Source: an uncultured Oscillospiraceae bacterium
GTDB lineage: Bacteria; Bacillota; Clostridia; Oscillospirales; Ruminococcaceae
DNA length: 11,726 nucleotides
Direction: 5' to 3'
NCBI GenBank assembly: GCA_904502045.1
Contig: CAJGEB010000018.1
Span: 1-11,726, forward strand
A program made the translations under genes and the position numbers. Numbering within the stretch: position 1 is the first letter of the stretch; each line of letters starts with the position of its first letter. Shown here in pieces: positions 1-6,849 of this stretch. The notes below the pieces were generated by a model. It was given only the letters and a program-made list of their open reading frames with translations. It did not search any database and was not told the DNA's origin.

Positions 1-210
1 AGCGTGAAGCTCTTTAACATACTTGGGGAGCTGAAAAACAACAACGCTCAGAATGAGTACTATCTGACCGACGCTCCCGCAATAATGATGGAAAAAGGCT
101 TTAAGATAGGAACCTTTACGATAGCGGATCCAACACAAATGTACGGAGTTAACACCCCTGAGGACCTCGAATTTTGCGAAAATCTGCTCAAAGAGAGAAA
201 TTGCAAATAA
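1..210 (+). CDS. GlmU-like sugar-nucleotidyltransferase, 3' end (partial)
   Basis: This is the last 69 codons of a gene that begins before the window; the frame is open from base 1 to the TAA at 208-210. The segment NAQNEYYLTD followed about 30 residues later by YGVNTPEDL is the hallmark of the end of the GlmU/NTP-transferase (Rossmann-like) domain, which makes UDP-N-acetylglucosamine or a similar NDP-sugar from a sugar phosphate and an NTP. A full GlmU would continue for about 200 residues with a left-handed beta-helix acetyltransferase domain. Here the protein stops about 15 residues after the GVNT motif, so it is a single-domain pyrophosphorylase-like protein or a split form. The GTG at 4 is internal, not a start. 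The family is fairly sure; the substrate is not. Confidence 0.75.
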   Translation, partial: SVKLFNILGELKNNNAQNEYYLTDAPAIMMEKGFKIGTFTIADPTQMYGVNTPEDLEFCENLLKERNCK

Positions 211-213
211 ATA

Positions 214-242
214 TTGAAAATTGACGCAATATGCATTAAAAT
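214..242 (+). promoter_or_regulatory. Predicted sigma-A promoter of the membrane protein gene
   Basis: TTGAAA at 214-219 and TAAAAT at 237-242 are separated by exactly 17 bases, a near-consensus sigma-A promoter. It begins 4 bases after the stop of the upstream gene and ends 12 bases before the AGGAGG ribosome binding site. It suggests that the membrane protein is transcribed on its own rather than only by read-through. Seen by eye only. Confidence 0.55.
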
Positions 243-253
243 AAAAAAACAAA

Positions 254-259
254 AGGAGG
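254..259 (+). promoter_or_regulatory. Ribosome binding site fixing the ATG start at 267
   Basis: A full AGGAGG lies 7 bases before ATG 267-269. The TTG directly upstream at 264 is in frame but only 4 bases from the site, so ATG 267 is the likelier start. Confidence 0.75.
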
Positions 260-266
260 AATTTTG

Positions 267-1022
267 ATGGCGATTTTGAGCGGAATATATGAGCCGTATT
301 ATTATATTGAAATAGGGGAAGCCATAATTTTGTTTATTTACGGTATTATTCTTCTTGCTTCGATAGGTCTTTATATAATGCAAAGTATTGCGGTTATGAA
401 GATGGCGAAGAAGAGGAATATCAAAAACGGGTGGCTTGCGTGGATTCCGGTGGCAAGCGACTATATGTTCGGCAAGGTAAGCGAGCCTACGGGAAAGGGC
501 AAAAAGACGGGTATTACGTTGCTGGTACTTAATATAGTAATGAGCGTAGTTACGGTAATATTTGCGATAATCATGGTTGCCTTTATGATGGTGCTTGCAT
601 TTAATCAAGATTCAAATGTAATAGATTCGGGTACAGCAGGAATACCGATTTTGATAGCTTTTTTACTTGGACTTGTGGTTATATTGGGAGTTTCCATTGC
701 GTATATAGTGGTAAAATTTATTGCGTACTACAGAATCTGCGAAAATTTCGGAGGAGAATCCGGAACCGGTTTCTTTATAGGAACACTTATCACCACACTC
801 TTGGATATAGGAATCGTTCCCCCGATACTTATGCTGGTTCTTGCAAGTAAAACTCCGACAGATGCAGGGGAGGTTGTGCAGACGGCAGCTGAAGCTCCTC
901 AAACGGCAGCTGAGGAGCCGAAAACCGAGAAAGTACAGATGATAGCTCCTGAAATCAGCGCACCCGAAGCGCAGGAGGTTCCTCAAGAGGAAGAAAAGGC
1001 AGAGGGAACCGACGAAGAATAA
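267..1022 (+). CDS. Four-helix integral membrane protein with acidic Pro/Ala/Glu tail (DUF5684-like)
   Basis: The product is a 251-residue membrane protein of unknown function. Four hydrophobic segments are visible at about residues 19-43, 83-112, 126-155 and 167-194. The loop after helix 1 is basic (MKMAKKRNIKNG) and leads into WLAWIPVASDYMFGKV. This W-x-x-WIP-x-x-x-x-Y pattern recalls the DUF5684 family of small membrane proteins. Residues 195-251 form a low-complexity tail rich in Ala, Pro, Glu and Thr that ends in a run of acidic residues, so it is probably disordered and cytoplasmic (inference from the positive-inside rule at the first loop). No signal peptide cleavage site or catalytic motif is seen. 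The gene has its own promoter and converges on lepA, sharing a terminator hairpin with it. The gene is certain, the family assignment moderate, the role unknown. Confidence 0.8.
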   Translation: MAILSGIYEPYYYIEIGEAIILFIYGIILLASIGLYIMQSIAVMKMAKKRNIKNGWLAWIPVASDYMFGKVSEPTGKGKKTGITLLVLNIVMSVVTVIFAIIMVAFMMVLAFNQDSNVIDSGTAGIPILIAFLLGLVVILGVSIAYIVVKFIAYYRICENFGGESGTGFFIGTLITTLLDIGIVPPILMLVLASKTPTDAGEVVQTAAEAPQTAAEEPKTEKVQMIAPEISAPEAQEVPQEEEKAEGTDEE

Positions 1023-1037
1023 AATTTTGATATAACT

Positions 1038-1066
1038 AAAGCTCCGACCATTGTGGCCGGAGCTTT
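1038..1066. terminator. Shared hairpin terminator between the membrane protein gene and lepA
   Basis: AAAGCTCCG at 1038-1046 pairs with CGGAGCTTT at 1058-1066 (9 bp), with an inner CCA/TGG helix that closes a short loop. The lepA stop codon begins only 5 bases further on and the membrane gene stops 15 bases before the hairpin, so one hairpin probably serves both converging genes. The T-tracts on either side are short, so termination may be partial. Confidence 0.6.
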
Positions 1067-1070
1067 AAAT

Positions 1071-2873
1071 TTAATCGAGCTTGAGTACCTCAATGAAGGC
1101 TTCGGGCGGAACCTCGACAGAGCCGAGCTTACGCATCTTCTTTTTACCTTCCTTCTGCTTTTCGAGCAGCTTCTTTTTACGGGAGATATCACCGCCGTAG
1201 CACTTCGCCAAAACGTCCTTTCGGAAAGCCTTAACGGTTTCTCTTGCAATAACCTTTCCGCCGATAGCCGCCTGCACGGGAATCTCAAACATCTGTCTGG
1301 GAATATGCTCCTTGAGCTTTTCAACCATACTGCGAGCGCGGGCGTAGGCTTTGTCGGCGTGCACTATAAATGAGAGCGCGTCTACCGTTTCGCCGCTGAG
1401 TAAAATATCGAGTTTTACCAGCTTTGAAGGCTCGTAGGAAGCAAACTCGTAGTCGAGAGAGGCATAGCCTCTTGTGCGGGATTTCAGTGCATCAAAGAAA
1501 TCGTAGATTATCTCGTTGAGCGGCATTGAATATCTCATCTCAACGCGGTCGCTGTCAAGATATTTAGTGTCTTTATAAATTCCGCGGCGCTCCTGACACA
1601 GCTCCATGATGGAACCGATATACTGTGCGGGAGTGAAGATATTGATGTTGACGTACGGCTCCTCGACCGATTCGATTATAGAGGGGTCGGGGTAGTTGGT
1701 GGGGTTATCTATTTCGAGCATTTCGCCGTTGGTAAGAGTTATCTTATATACAACGCTCGGAGCAGTAGTGATTATGTCGAGATTAAATTCTCTTTCGATA
1801 CGCTCTTGGATTATCTCCATGTGGAGAAGTCCCAAAAAGCCGCAACGGTATCCGAATCCCAAAGCTGCCGAGGTTTCGGGTTCAAAGGAAAGTGCGGCGT
1901 CGTTGAGTTTTAATTTTTCAAGCGCATCACGCAGGTCGGAATATCTTGCGCCGTCAAGAGGATAGATTCCTGAGAACACCATCGGCAATACCTTGCGGTA
2001 TCCGGGCAGAGCTTCTTCGGCGGGATTTTCGACGGTAGTGACCGTGTCGCCCACCTCAACATCTCCGAGACTTTTTATACTTGCGGTGATATATCCTACA
2101 TCTCCTGCACGGATCTCTTGCGCGGGAATAAGCTCGGTAGCTCCCATATATCCCGTTTCAACTACCGAAAACTCGGCGCCGGTAGCCATAAATTTTATGG
2201 TATCTCCGGGGTGAAGGGTTCCGTCCATTACCCTCACGTAAGCGATAACGCCCTTGTAGCTGTCATAGTATGAGTCGAAGATAAGTGCCTTGAGCGGAGC
2301 TGAGGCATCTCCCTTCGGTGCGGGAATTTTATCCGCTATCTGTTCAAGTACCTCTTCAATATTGAGTCCCTGCTTGGCGGAAATGAGCGGAGCATCATCT
2401 GCGGGGATACCGATAACATCCTCGATCTCATGCTTTACTCGCTCCGGGTCAGCTGCAGGAAGATCTATTTTGTTTACTACTGGAATTACCTCAAGATCAT
2501 GCTCTATTGCAAGGTAGGTGTTAGCGAGAGTTTGCGCCTCAATACCTTGTGATGCATCAACTACAAGTATTGCTCCCTCGCAAGCCGCAAGAGAACGCGA
2601 TACCTCATAGTTAAAGTCAACGTGTCCGGGAGTATCAATCAGGTTGAAAACGTAATTTTTTCCGTCTTTTGCCGTATAGTTAAGGCGGACAGCGCGTGCT
2701 TTTATGGTAATTCCGCGCTCCCTTTCGAGATCCATATTATCAAGGAGCTGATCGTCCATATCGCGCAAAGCTACCGCGCTTGTCTTTTCGAGCAAACGGT
2801 CCGCCAACGTGGATTTTCCGTGATCTATATGGGCTATTATACAAAAATTACGTACAGCGCCTAAATCTGACAA
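1071..2873 (-). CDS. lepA: Elongation factor 4 (LepA), ribosome-associated translational GTPase
   Basis: This is a full-length 600-residue LepA/EF4, the usual length for the family. All GTPase motifs are present: G1 AHIDHGKST (14-22), G2 RGITIKA (53-59), G3 DTPGH (80-84), G4 NKIDLP (about 134-139) and a G5 SAKQG. After the EF-Tu-like domain II come the EF-G-like domains and the basic LepA C-terminal domain ([19 protein letters not shown]), which reaches towards the peptidyl-transferase centre. The protein acts on the 70S ribosome in translation initiation/elongation quality control. The start is TTG at 2871-2873: it has a GAGGTG site 7 bases upstream and an in-frame TGA lies just behind it, and the next Met (residue 39) would remove the P-loop. 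The gene follows galU by 18 bases and is surely co-transcribed with it. Identification is very secure. Confidence 0.97.
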   Translation of the reverse strand: MSDLGAVRNFCIIAHIDHGKSTLADRLLEKTSAVALRDMDDQLLDNMDLERERGITIKARAVRLNYTAKDGKNYVFNLIDTPGHVDFNYEVSRSLAACEGAILVVDASQGIEAQTLANTYLAIEHDLEVIPVVNKIDLPAADPERVKHEIEDVIGIPADDAPLISAKQGLNIEEVLEQIADKIPAPKGDASAPLKALIFDSYYDSYKGVIAYVRVMDGTLHPGDTIKFMATGAEFSVVETGYMGATELIPAQEIRAGDVGYITASIKSLGDVEVGDTVTTVENPAEEALPGYRKVLPMVFSGIYPLDGARYSDLRDALEKLKLNDAALSFEPETSAALGFGYRCGFLGLLHMEIIQERIEREFNLDIITTAPSVVYKITLTNGEMLEIDNPTNYPDPSIIESVEEPYVNINIFTPAQYIGSIMELCQERRGIYKDTKYLDSDRVEMRYSMPLNEIIYDFFDALKSRTRGYASLDYEFASYEPSKLVKLDILLSGETVDALSFIVHADKAYARARSMVEKLKEHIPRQMFEIPVQAAIGGKVIARETVKAFRKDVLAKCYGGDISRKKKLLEKQKEGKKKMRKLGSVEVPPEAFIEVLKLD

Positions 2874-2880
2874 AGTATTT

Positions 2881-2887
2881 CACCTCA
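2881..2887 (-). promoter_or_regulatory. Ribosome binding site supporting the TTG start of lepA
   Basis: Read on the minus strand, TGAGGTG lies 7 bases before the TTG start codon at 2873. This placement, plus the in-frame stop just upstream, settles the non-ATG start. Confidence 0.75.
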
Positions 2888-2891
2888 TAAA

Positions 2892-3764
2892 TTATTTAAG
2901 ATTACCGGCAAGCTCCAACAGATACTTTTTAAAGTCCTCGCCTATTTCATCATGGGTAAGGCCGGTTTCGACTATTGCTTGTAATATTCCGAGTTTATTG
3001 CCCATATCGTATCTGGTTCCGGAAAATTCAACTCCGACCATTCCCTTGGTGCGAGCCAGAACCTTCATTGCGTCGGTCAGCTGAATCTCGCCGCCGGCTC
3101 CTGCGGGAGTATTTTCGAGTATGGAGAATATCTCAGAGGGAAGAACTACTCTTCCCAAAATTGCGTAATTGGAAATTATCTCTTCGGGAGCGGGCTTCTC
3201 AACCATATCGCTTACCGAGAAGATACCCTTGCGGAGCTCCTTTACGTTCAGAGAGCAATATTTTCCGATCTGCTCACTGGGAACATATTTTACCCCTGCT
3301 ACTCCCAGTCCGAACTCGTCGTACGCATCGCAAAGCTCTTTACATGCGGGAACCTCTCCCAAAATAACATCATCGCCGTAAAGTACCGCAAACGGATCAT
3401 CCCCGACAAATGTTTTAGCGCAATACACGGCATGTCCCAGACCTTTTGTTTCTTTCTGGCGAATATACTGAATATTTGCCATTTTTGATAAATCAACTAT
3501 TTCATCATAAAGCTTTTGTTTACCTGAGGCTAAAAGGCGCTCCTCAAGCTCGGGGGAACGATCAAAATGGTCCTCAATTGCAGACTTTCCGCGGTTGGTT
3601 ATTATCAAGATATCCTCTATTCCCGATTTTACCGCTTCTTCGACAATGTACTGTATAGCAGGCTTATCAACGATAGGGAGCATCTCTTTGGGAATGGATT
3701 TGGATGCGGGTAAAACTCTGGTACCAAGTCCTGCTGCAGGAATTATAGCCTTTTTAACTTTCAT
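2892..3764 (-). CDS. galU: UTP--glucose-1-phosphate uridylyltransferase
   Basis: The 290-residue product has the normal length of bacterial GalU, which makes UDP-glucose from UTP and glucose-1-phosphate for cell-envelope polysaccharides, glycolipids and galactose metabolism. The nucleotide-binding signature AAGLGTRVLPASKSIPKEM is at residues 10-28, followed by the family blocks DKPAIQYIVEEA, LYGDDV, EKP and GGEIQLTDAM. The open frame extends 44 codons further upstream, but that part is AT-rich, resembles no GalU and overlaps the promoter. ATG at 3764 has AAAGGA 10 bases upstream and gives the standard N-terminus, so it was chosen. galU is the first gene of a two-gene unit with lepA (18-base gap), an unusual partner for it. 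The enzyme is cytoplasmic. Confidence is high; a paralogue acting on another sugar phosphate cannot be fully excluded. Confidence 0.94.
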   Translation of the reverse strand: MKVKKAIIPAAGLGTRVLPASKSIPKEMLPIVDKPAIQYIVEEAVKSGIEDILIITNRGKSAIEDHFDRSPELEERLLASGKQKLYDEIVDLSKMANIQYIRQKETKGLGHAVYCAKTFVGDDPFAVLYGDDVILGEVPACKELCDAYDEFGLGVAGVKYVPSEQIGKYCSLNVKELRKGIFSVSDMVEKPAPEEIISNYAILGRVVLPSEIFSILENTPAGAGGEIQLTDAMKVLARTKGMVGVEFSGTRYDMGNKLGILQAIVETGLTHDEIGEDFKKYLLELAGNLK

Positions 3765-3864
3765 AATATCACGGTCCTTTTCTGTTTTATACTTATATTT
3801 TACTCTCCGTGCTGTTTTTTGAAATGTAATTATAAATCGTCGTTTTGTAATTTCATACTCTATT

Positions 3865-3893
3865 ATTATATTATAAAACAGCCGAAATTTCAA
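3865..3893 (-). promoter_or_regulatory. sigma-A promoter of the galU-lepA unit
   Basis: Read on the minus strand, TTGAAA (3893-3888) and a perfect TATAAT (3870-3865) are 17 bases apart. A second overlapping pair, TTGTGT (3898-3893) and TATAAT (3875-3870), also has a 17-base spacer, so the -10 region contains two in-phase TATAAT boxes. The leader to the galU ATG is roughly 95 bases. Confidence 0.75.
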
Positions 3894-3933
3894 CACAATT
3901 TTTACTGAATTTACATCTCACACGGAATAAAGA

Positions 3934-4057
3934 TTCGGCGGCCCCCGCCCGTGCGAACGAAGTTCGCACGCCGACGCACAGGCAGGTAGTGAGGGGAAGG
4001 TAAGGTGCTGAAATGTGCGTCGGAGCGCATTTTAATGCGCCGGCGGGGGCCGCCGAA
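3934..4057. repeat. GC-rich element able to fold into a four-way junction
   Basis: Within an AT-rich intergenic region lie 124 GC-rich bases made almost wholly of nested inverted repeats. The outer arms 3934-3949 and 4042-4057 are perfect 16-bp complements. Inside are a hairpin at 3951-3969 (8 bp, GAA loop), a 9-bp stem pairing 3971-3979 with 4015-4023 around a 35-base purine-rich loop, and a hairpin at 4025-4040 (6 bp, TTTA loop). The helices are joined by single unpaired bases, giving a cloverleaf-like four-way junction with 39 Watson-Crick pairs. The element sits between the galU promoter and the promoter of the replication operon without damaging either. No clear target duplication or transposase is seen. 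It could be a non-autonomous palindromic mobile repeat, a structured RNA, or a protein-binding or cruciform DNA site. The fold is directly visible; the nature is not known. Confidence 0.75.
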
Positions 4058-4078
4058 GGAGTAAAAAATAAAAACGGG

Positions 4079-4107
4079 TTGAAAAAAGAAAAAATATCTG
4101 TAATAAT
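4079..4107 (+). promoter_or_regulatory. Predicted promoter of the DnaD-like / DnaI-like / thiN operon
   Basis: TTGAAA at 4079-4084 is followed after 17 bases by AATAAT at 4102-4107, preceded by an extended -10 TG at 4099-4100. It starts 21 bases after the four-way-junction element. The run of A/T bases allows other registers, so the exact -10 is uncertain. Confidence 0.5.
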
Positions 4108-4122
4108 ATAGGGAGAAGAGAA

Positions 4123-4131
4123 TTATGCACA
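4123..4131 (+). promoter_or_regulatory. Possible DnaA box in the leader of the replication operon
   Basis: TTATGCACA matches the relaxed DnaA-box consensus TTATNCACA. It lies just downstream of the predicted -10, where bound DnaA could block or modulate transcription of the helicase-loading genes. A single box of this degeneracy can occur by chance in a window of this size. Confidence 0.3.
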
Positions 4132-4178
4132 GATGATTTGAGGAATAGATAGGTAAAACGAGGGGAAGAGGTGATTAG

Positions 4179-5171
4179 ATGGGGTACAAGGTAAGTGCAG
4201 GCGCGTGGAGCGGAATGTTTGGGTTACCGACGGAAGCGGTAGATAAATATGTGAAGCTCAGTTCTGCAGGAGCATTAAAGGTACTCTTGGTTATCTTCAG
4301 AGAAGGTGGAGCAGTAGATTTAGAAGAGATATCGAGGAAGCTGAATATGAAGGCGGATGATGTAGAGGATTCGCTGGAATATTGGGTGGAATGCGGAATA
4401 TTGTACAAAGACGGGGCAGAGGAGAAGGTAAGCAAGGTTAAATATGAAGAGGAACCTTGCGAAGAGACGGAAATAAAGGTAAAGAAGAAGTCAGCGGCGC
4501 AGCTCAAGCCGCTCACAGCACCGATAAAGAAACCGACCCCGAAGGAGATAGACAGTATAGGGAAAAAAGAGGACGTACAGATGCTGCTCAGGGAAGCGGA
4601 GGCTACGCTGGGCAAGACGTTTACGAGCTCTGATACATCTACACTTATATGGCTTTATTCATGGGCAGGAATTCCCGCGGACGTGCTTTTGATGATAATC
4701 GCCTACTGCAAGCATGTCGGGAAAACGGGAATGAATTATATACAGAGCACAGCGATATCTTGGGTAAACGACGGAATAGATACCGTGGAGAAGGCCGAGG
4801 AATATATTGAGAAGCGGTATGGTCAGGATGAGTTTGAAAGAAGAATAAGAAGAGTGTTCGGACTGTGGGGCAGAGCATTTACCGAAAATGAAAAGAAAAG
4901 GCTTGAGGAGTGGAGAGGGTACGAGTTTAGCGATGAGATGTATAAAGAGGCGTACGACAGAGCGGTAGAGGCAACGGGGAAGGTTGCGTTCGGGTACATA
5001 AATACGATACTTGCAAATTGGAATCAAAAAGGAATCAGAGATTTGAGTTCAGCGGAAGATGAGAGTAAAAAGGTTAAGGCGGAGAAAGGGAATACGGAAC
5101 AGTCTTACGATATAGAAGAAATAGAGCGCAGCATAATGGAGCGCAATCAAAAGATGAGTATGGAGGCGTAA
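4179..5171 (+). CDS. DnaD-domain primosome protein with tandem DnaD/DnaB_2 domains
   Basis: The 330-residue product belongs to the DnaD/DnaB (Gram-positive) replication-restart and initiation family, which binds single-stranded DNA and brings the helicase loader to DnaA or a restarted fork. An N-terminal winged-helix-like domain (DDBH1) spans about residues 17-77. A charged Lys/Glu linker (about 78-128) leads to a first DnaD-like helical domain (about 128-205, ending YIQSTAISWVNDGI) and a second (about 218-290, ending YINTILANWNQKGI). Both endings show the same Y-I-x6-W-x3-G-I spacing, the family's DNA-binding signature. DDBH1 plus two DDBH2 modules is the layout of B. subtilis DnaB rather than DnaD. 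ATG 4179 follows AGAGGTG by 5 bases. The DnaI-like loader gene begins 3 bases after its stop, with its ribosome binding site inside this gene's end. It is first in the operon. The family is secure, the exact orthologue open. Confidence 0.9.
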   Translation: MGYKVSAGAWSGMFGLPTEAVDKYVKLSSAGALKVLLVIFREGGAVDLEEISRKLNMKADDVEDSLEYWVECGILYKDGAEEKVSKVKYEEEPCEETEIKVKKKSAAQLKPLTAPIKKPTPKEIDSIGKKEDVQMLLREAEATLGKTFTSSDTSTLIWLYSWAGIPADVLLMIIAYCKHVGKTGMNYIQSTAISWVNDGIDTVEKAEEYIEKRYGQDEFERRIRRVFGLWGRAFTENEKKRLEEWRGYEFSDEMYKEAYDRAVEATGKVAFGYINTILANWNQKGIRDLSSAEDESKKVKAEKGNTEQSYDIEEIERSIMERNQKMSMEA

Positions 5172-5174
5172 GCG

Positions 5175-6161
5175 ATGGGATACTCCAAAGAGGCGGTACA
5201 CGAGGCGAAGAAGAAATTTGACACGCGGAAAAGCGAATGGGAGAGGAAATATGAGGGGAGGAAAGCTGCCCTTTATACCGTGCTGCCTGAAGTGAAAGAG
5301 ATAGATGAGGAGCTTGCGAAAACGGGTTCCAAAGCGGCGGGAATATTTTTGGCGCGTAAGGGTGGCTTTGAGAGCGAAATAAAAAAGCTGAAAGCGGAAA
5401 ATGAAAAGCTGATTGCGAAAAAGACGGAGCTGATAAGCAGTAATAAGCTGTTTTGCAATATGGAAAAAGAGAGATATTACTGCGACAAATGCAAAGACAG
5501 CGGATATATAGATAATAAAAGATGCGAGTGTTATGAGAAGCTGATAAAGGCACAGATGTGCGAGCGGCTAAACAGTGCATCCGCGCTGAAGCTGAGCGGA
5601 TTTGAAAATTTTTCATTGGAGTATTATTCCGATGAGCTGAAAAACGGAGTTTCGCCAAAAAGAGTGATGGCGGGAATATTTGAGCAGTGCAAAAAGTATG
5701 CAAAAGAGTTTAGTCTTAATTCGGGCAATATATTGATGCAGGGGAATACGGGACTCGGCAAAACGCACCTCTCTCTTTCGATAGCGAAAGAGGTTATAGA
5801 GAAAGGGTACGGAGCGGTGTACTGTTCTGCGCACAATATTTTTGATACGATAGAAAAGGAGAGATTTTCCGCATCGTCGGGCAGCGAAAGGGATGAAACG
5901 CTGAGAGCGCTCTTGGAATGCGACCTGCTTGTTATCGACGACTTGGGTGCGGAATTTACTACTCAATTTGTTGCAGCGGCGGTGAATAATATAATAAATA
6001 CGAGAATGCTTACGGGACTGCCGACGATAATCAGCACTAATCTTTCTCTGAAAGAAATTGAAAAGAACTACGGAGCAAGAATATTATCGAGGATAATCGG
6101 CGAATATAAGATAATGAGCTTTATGGGTTCTGACATAAGATGGAAAAAGGCGAAGAATTAG
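5175..6161 (+). CDS. dnaI: DnaI/DnaC-type replicative helicase loader (AAA+ ATPase)
   Basis: This 328-residue cytoplasmic AAA+ ATPase loads the hexameric replicative helicase. The N-terminal third is a charged, probably coiled-coil helical region (residues 8-92). It is followed by a zinc-ribbon-like Cys cluster, C103-x2-C106 and C117-x-C119, as in the helicase-binding part of DnaI-like proteins. The AAA+ core has Walker A GNTGLGKT (190-197), Walker B LLVIDDLG (251-258), sensor I STN (287-289) and candidate arginine-finger residues R302 and R306. The gene starts 3 bases after the DnaD-domain gene, with GGAGG (5162-5166) 8 bases before the ATG, so the two are translationally coupled. The pairing matches the dnaB-dnaI arrangement of Bacillus and the dnaD-dnaC pairs of Clostridia. 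An IstB/DnaC-like transposition ATPase is the alternative, but no transposase is nearby. The symbol follows function and context. Confidence 0.88.
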   Translation: MGYSKEAVHEAKKKFDTRKSEWERKYEGRKAALYTVLPEVKEIDEELAKTGSKAAGIFLARKGGFESEIKKLKAENEKLIAKKTELISSNKLFCNMEKERYYCDKCKDSGYIDNKRCECYEKLIKAQMCERLNSASALKLSGFENFSLEYYSDELKNGVSPKRVMAGIFEQCKKYAKEFSLNSGNILMQGNTGLGKTHLSLSIAKEVIEKGYGAVYCSAHNIFDTIEKERFSASSGSERDETLRALLECDLLVIDDLGAEFTTQFVAAAVNNIINTRMLTGLPTIISTNLSLKEIEKNYGARILSRIIGEYKIMSFMGSDIRWKKAKN

Positions 6162-6188
6162 ACTTGAGCGAAAGGAAGTCGGGAGCAG

Positions 6189-6809
6189 GTGAAAAGGTGT
6201 TGTATTTTTGCCGCGGGAGAGCTCAGTGAGAAGGAAGTCCGACTGAGAGGGGACGAGCTTATAATAGCGGCGGATGCGGGGTATGAAAATCTGAAGTCGA
6301 TGGGAATAATTCCTCACCTTGCGATAGGCGATTTTGATTCTGCACAAGCGGTACCGACTGATACTGAGGTGGTGAAATACCCGAAGGAAAAGGACGATAC
6401 CGATACGCTGCTTGCGGTGAAAGAGGCAATATCGCGCGGAAGCGGTGAGATAGTGATATACGGCTCGCTCGGCGGAAGGATAGACCATACCTTTGCGAAT
6501 ATACAAACGCTTTTGTTTATTGCAGAAAACGGCAGTAGAGGGTATCTGGTCGGACAGGGCTGGGTAATTACTGCGGTGAAAGACGGAAGTATCAGCTTCG
6601 GAAGCGAAAAATCGGGAACGGTATCGGTATTCTGCGCGGGAGATAAAGCGAGCGGAGTAAATATAAAGGGACTCAAGTATGAAGTGGAAAATGCGGAGCT
6701 CCGAAACGATTTTCCCGTCGGAGTAAGCAACGAGTTTATCGGTAAAGAAGCCGAAATTTCCGTGAAGCGCGGAATAATTTTAGTTATGTGGGAAGATTCA
6801 GGGTATTGA
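6189..6809 (+). CDS. thiN: Thiamine pyrophosphokinase
   Basis: The 206-residue enzyme transfers pyrophosphate from ATP to thiamine, giving thiamine pyrophosphate (TPP). Family motifs occur in order: AADAGYENL (27-35), GDFDS (47-51, metal/ATP site), EKDDTD (67-72) and GSLGGRIDH (92-100), then a C-terminal beta-sandwich (about 135-200) with GLKYEVEN and SNEF as in the thiamine-binding part of TPK/ThiN. The start is GTG 6189: an in-frame TGA lies at 6165-6167 and no ATG precedes the conserved FAAGE stretch. The ribosome binding site is mediocre (GGGAG 3 bases away or AAAGGAAG about 10 bases away), so expression may lean on translation from the loader gene 27 bases upstream. It is the last gene of the primosome operon and lies before the TPP riboswitch, so it is probably not controlled by TPP. 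Its stop codon is part of the next promoter's -35 box. Identification is secure. Confidence 0.93.
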   Translation: MKRCCIFAAGELSEKEVRLRGDELIIAADAGYENLKSMGIIPHLAIGDFDSAQAVPTDTEVVKYPKEKDDTDTLLAVKEAISRGSGEIVIYGSLGGRIDHTFANIQTLLFIAENGSRGYLVGQGWVITAVKDGSISFGSEKSGTVSVFCAGDKASGVNIKGLKYEVENAELRNDFPVGVSNEFIGKEAEISVKRGIILVMWEDSGY

Positions 6810-6834
6810 CACCGAGAAAAAGAGGGTGTATAAT
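6806..6834 (+). promoter_or_regulatory. Consensus sigma-A promoter of the thiM-thiE/HAD operon
   Basis: TTGACA at 6806-6811 and TATAAT at 6829-6834 are both perfect and 17 bases apart. The -35 box contains the TGA stop codon of thiN (6807-6809). Transcription would begin near 6841, directly before the TPP aptamer. Confidence 0.85.
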
Positions 6835-6849
6835 ACCTATAATTTAATA

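Noticed and set aside
60..608. A 182-codon minus-strand frame opposite the membrane protein gene.
   Set aside because: It overlaps two better-supported plus-strand genes and the promoter between them; its His/Tyr/Asn-rich translation has no family signature.
3765..3896. The 44-codon upstream extension of galU.
   Set aside because: It covers the promoter and its translation (Tyr/Lys/Ile/Arg-rich) is unlike any GalU N-terminus, while ATG 3764 has a ribosome binding site.
3934..4057. The four-way-junction element as a divergent pair of terminators, an integron attC site or a CRISPR repeat.
   Set aside because: The outer stem has no T-tract on either side, there is no integrase core-site pattern, and there are no direct repeats with spacers.
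4013..4111. A 32-codon plus-strand reading frame starting inside the four-way-junction element (MCVGAHFNAP...).
   Set aside because: Half of it is dictated by the inverted repeat and the rest is AT-rich promoter DNA ending in a Lys-rich stretch; the AAGGTG upstream is weak. Likely chance, unless copies elsewhere keep the frame.
5074..5703. A 209-codon minus-strand frame opposite the DnaD-like and DnaI-like genes.
   Set aside because: The composition (Ser/Pro/Phe/Leu/Tyr-rich) is typical of the complement of Glu/Lys-rich coding DNA; no ribosome binding site and no recognisable motif.
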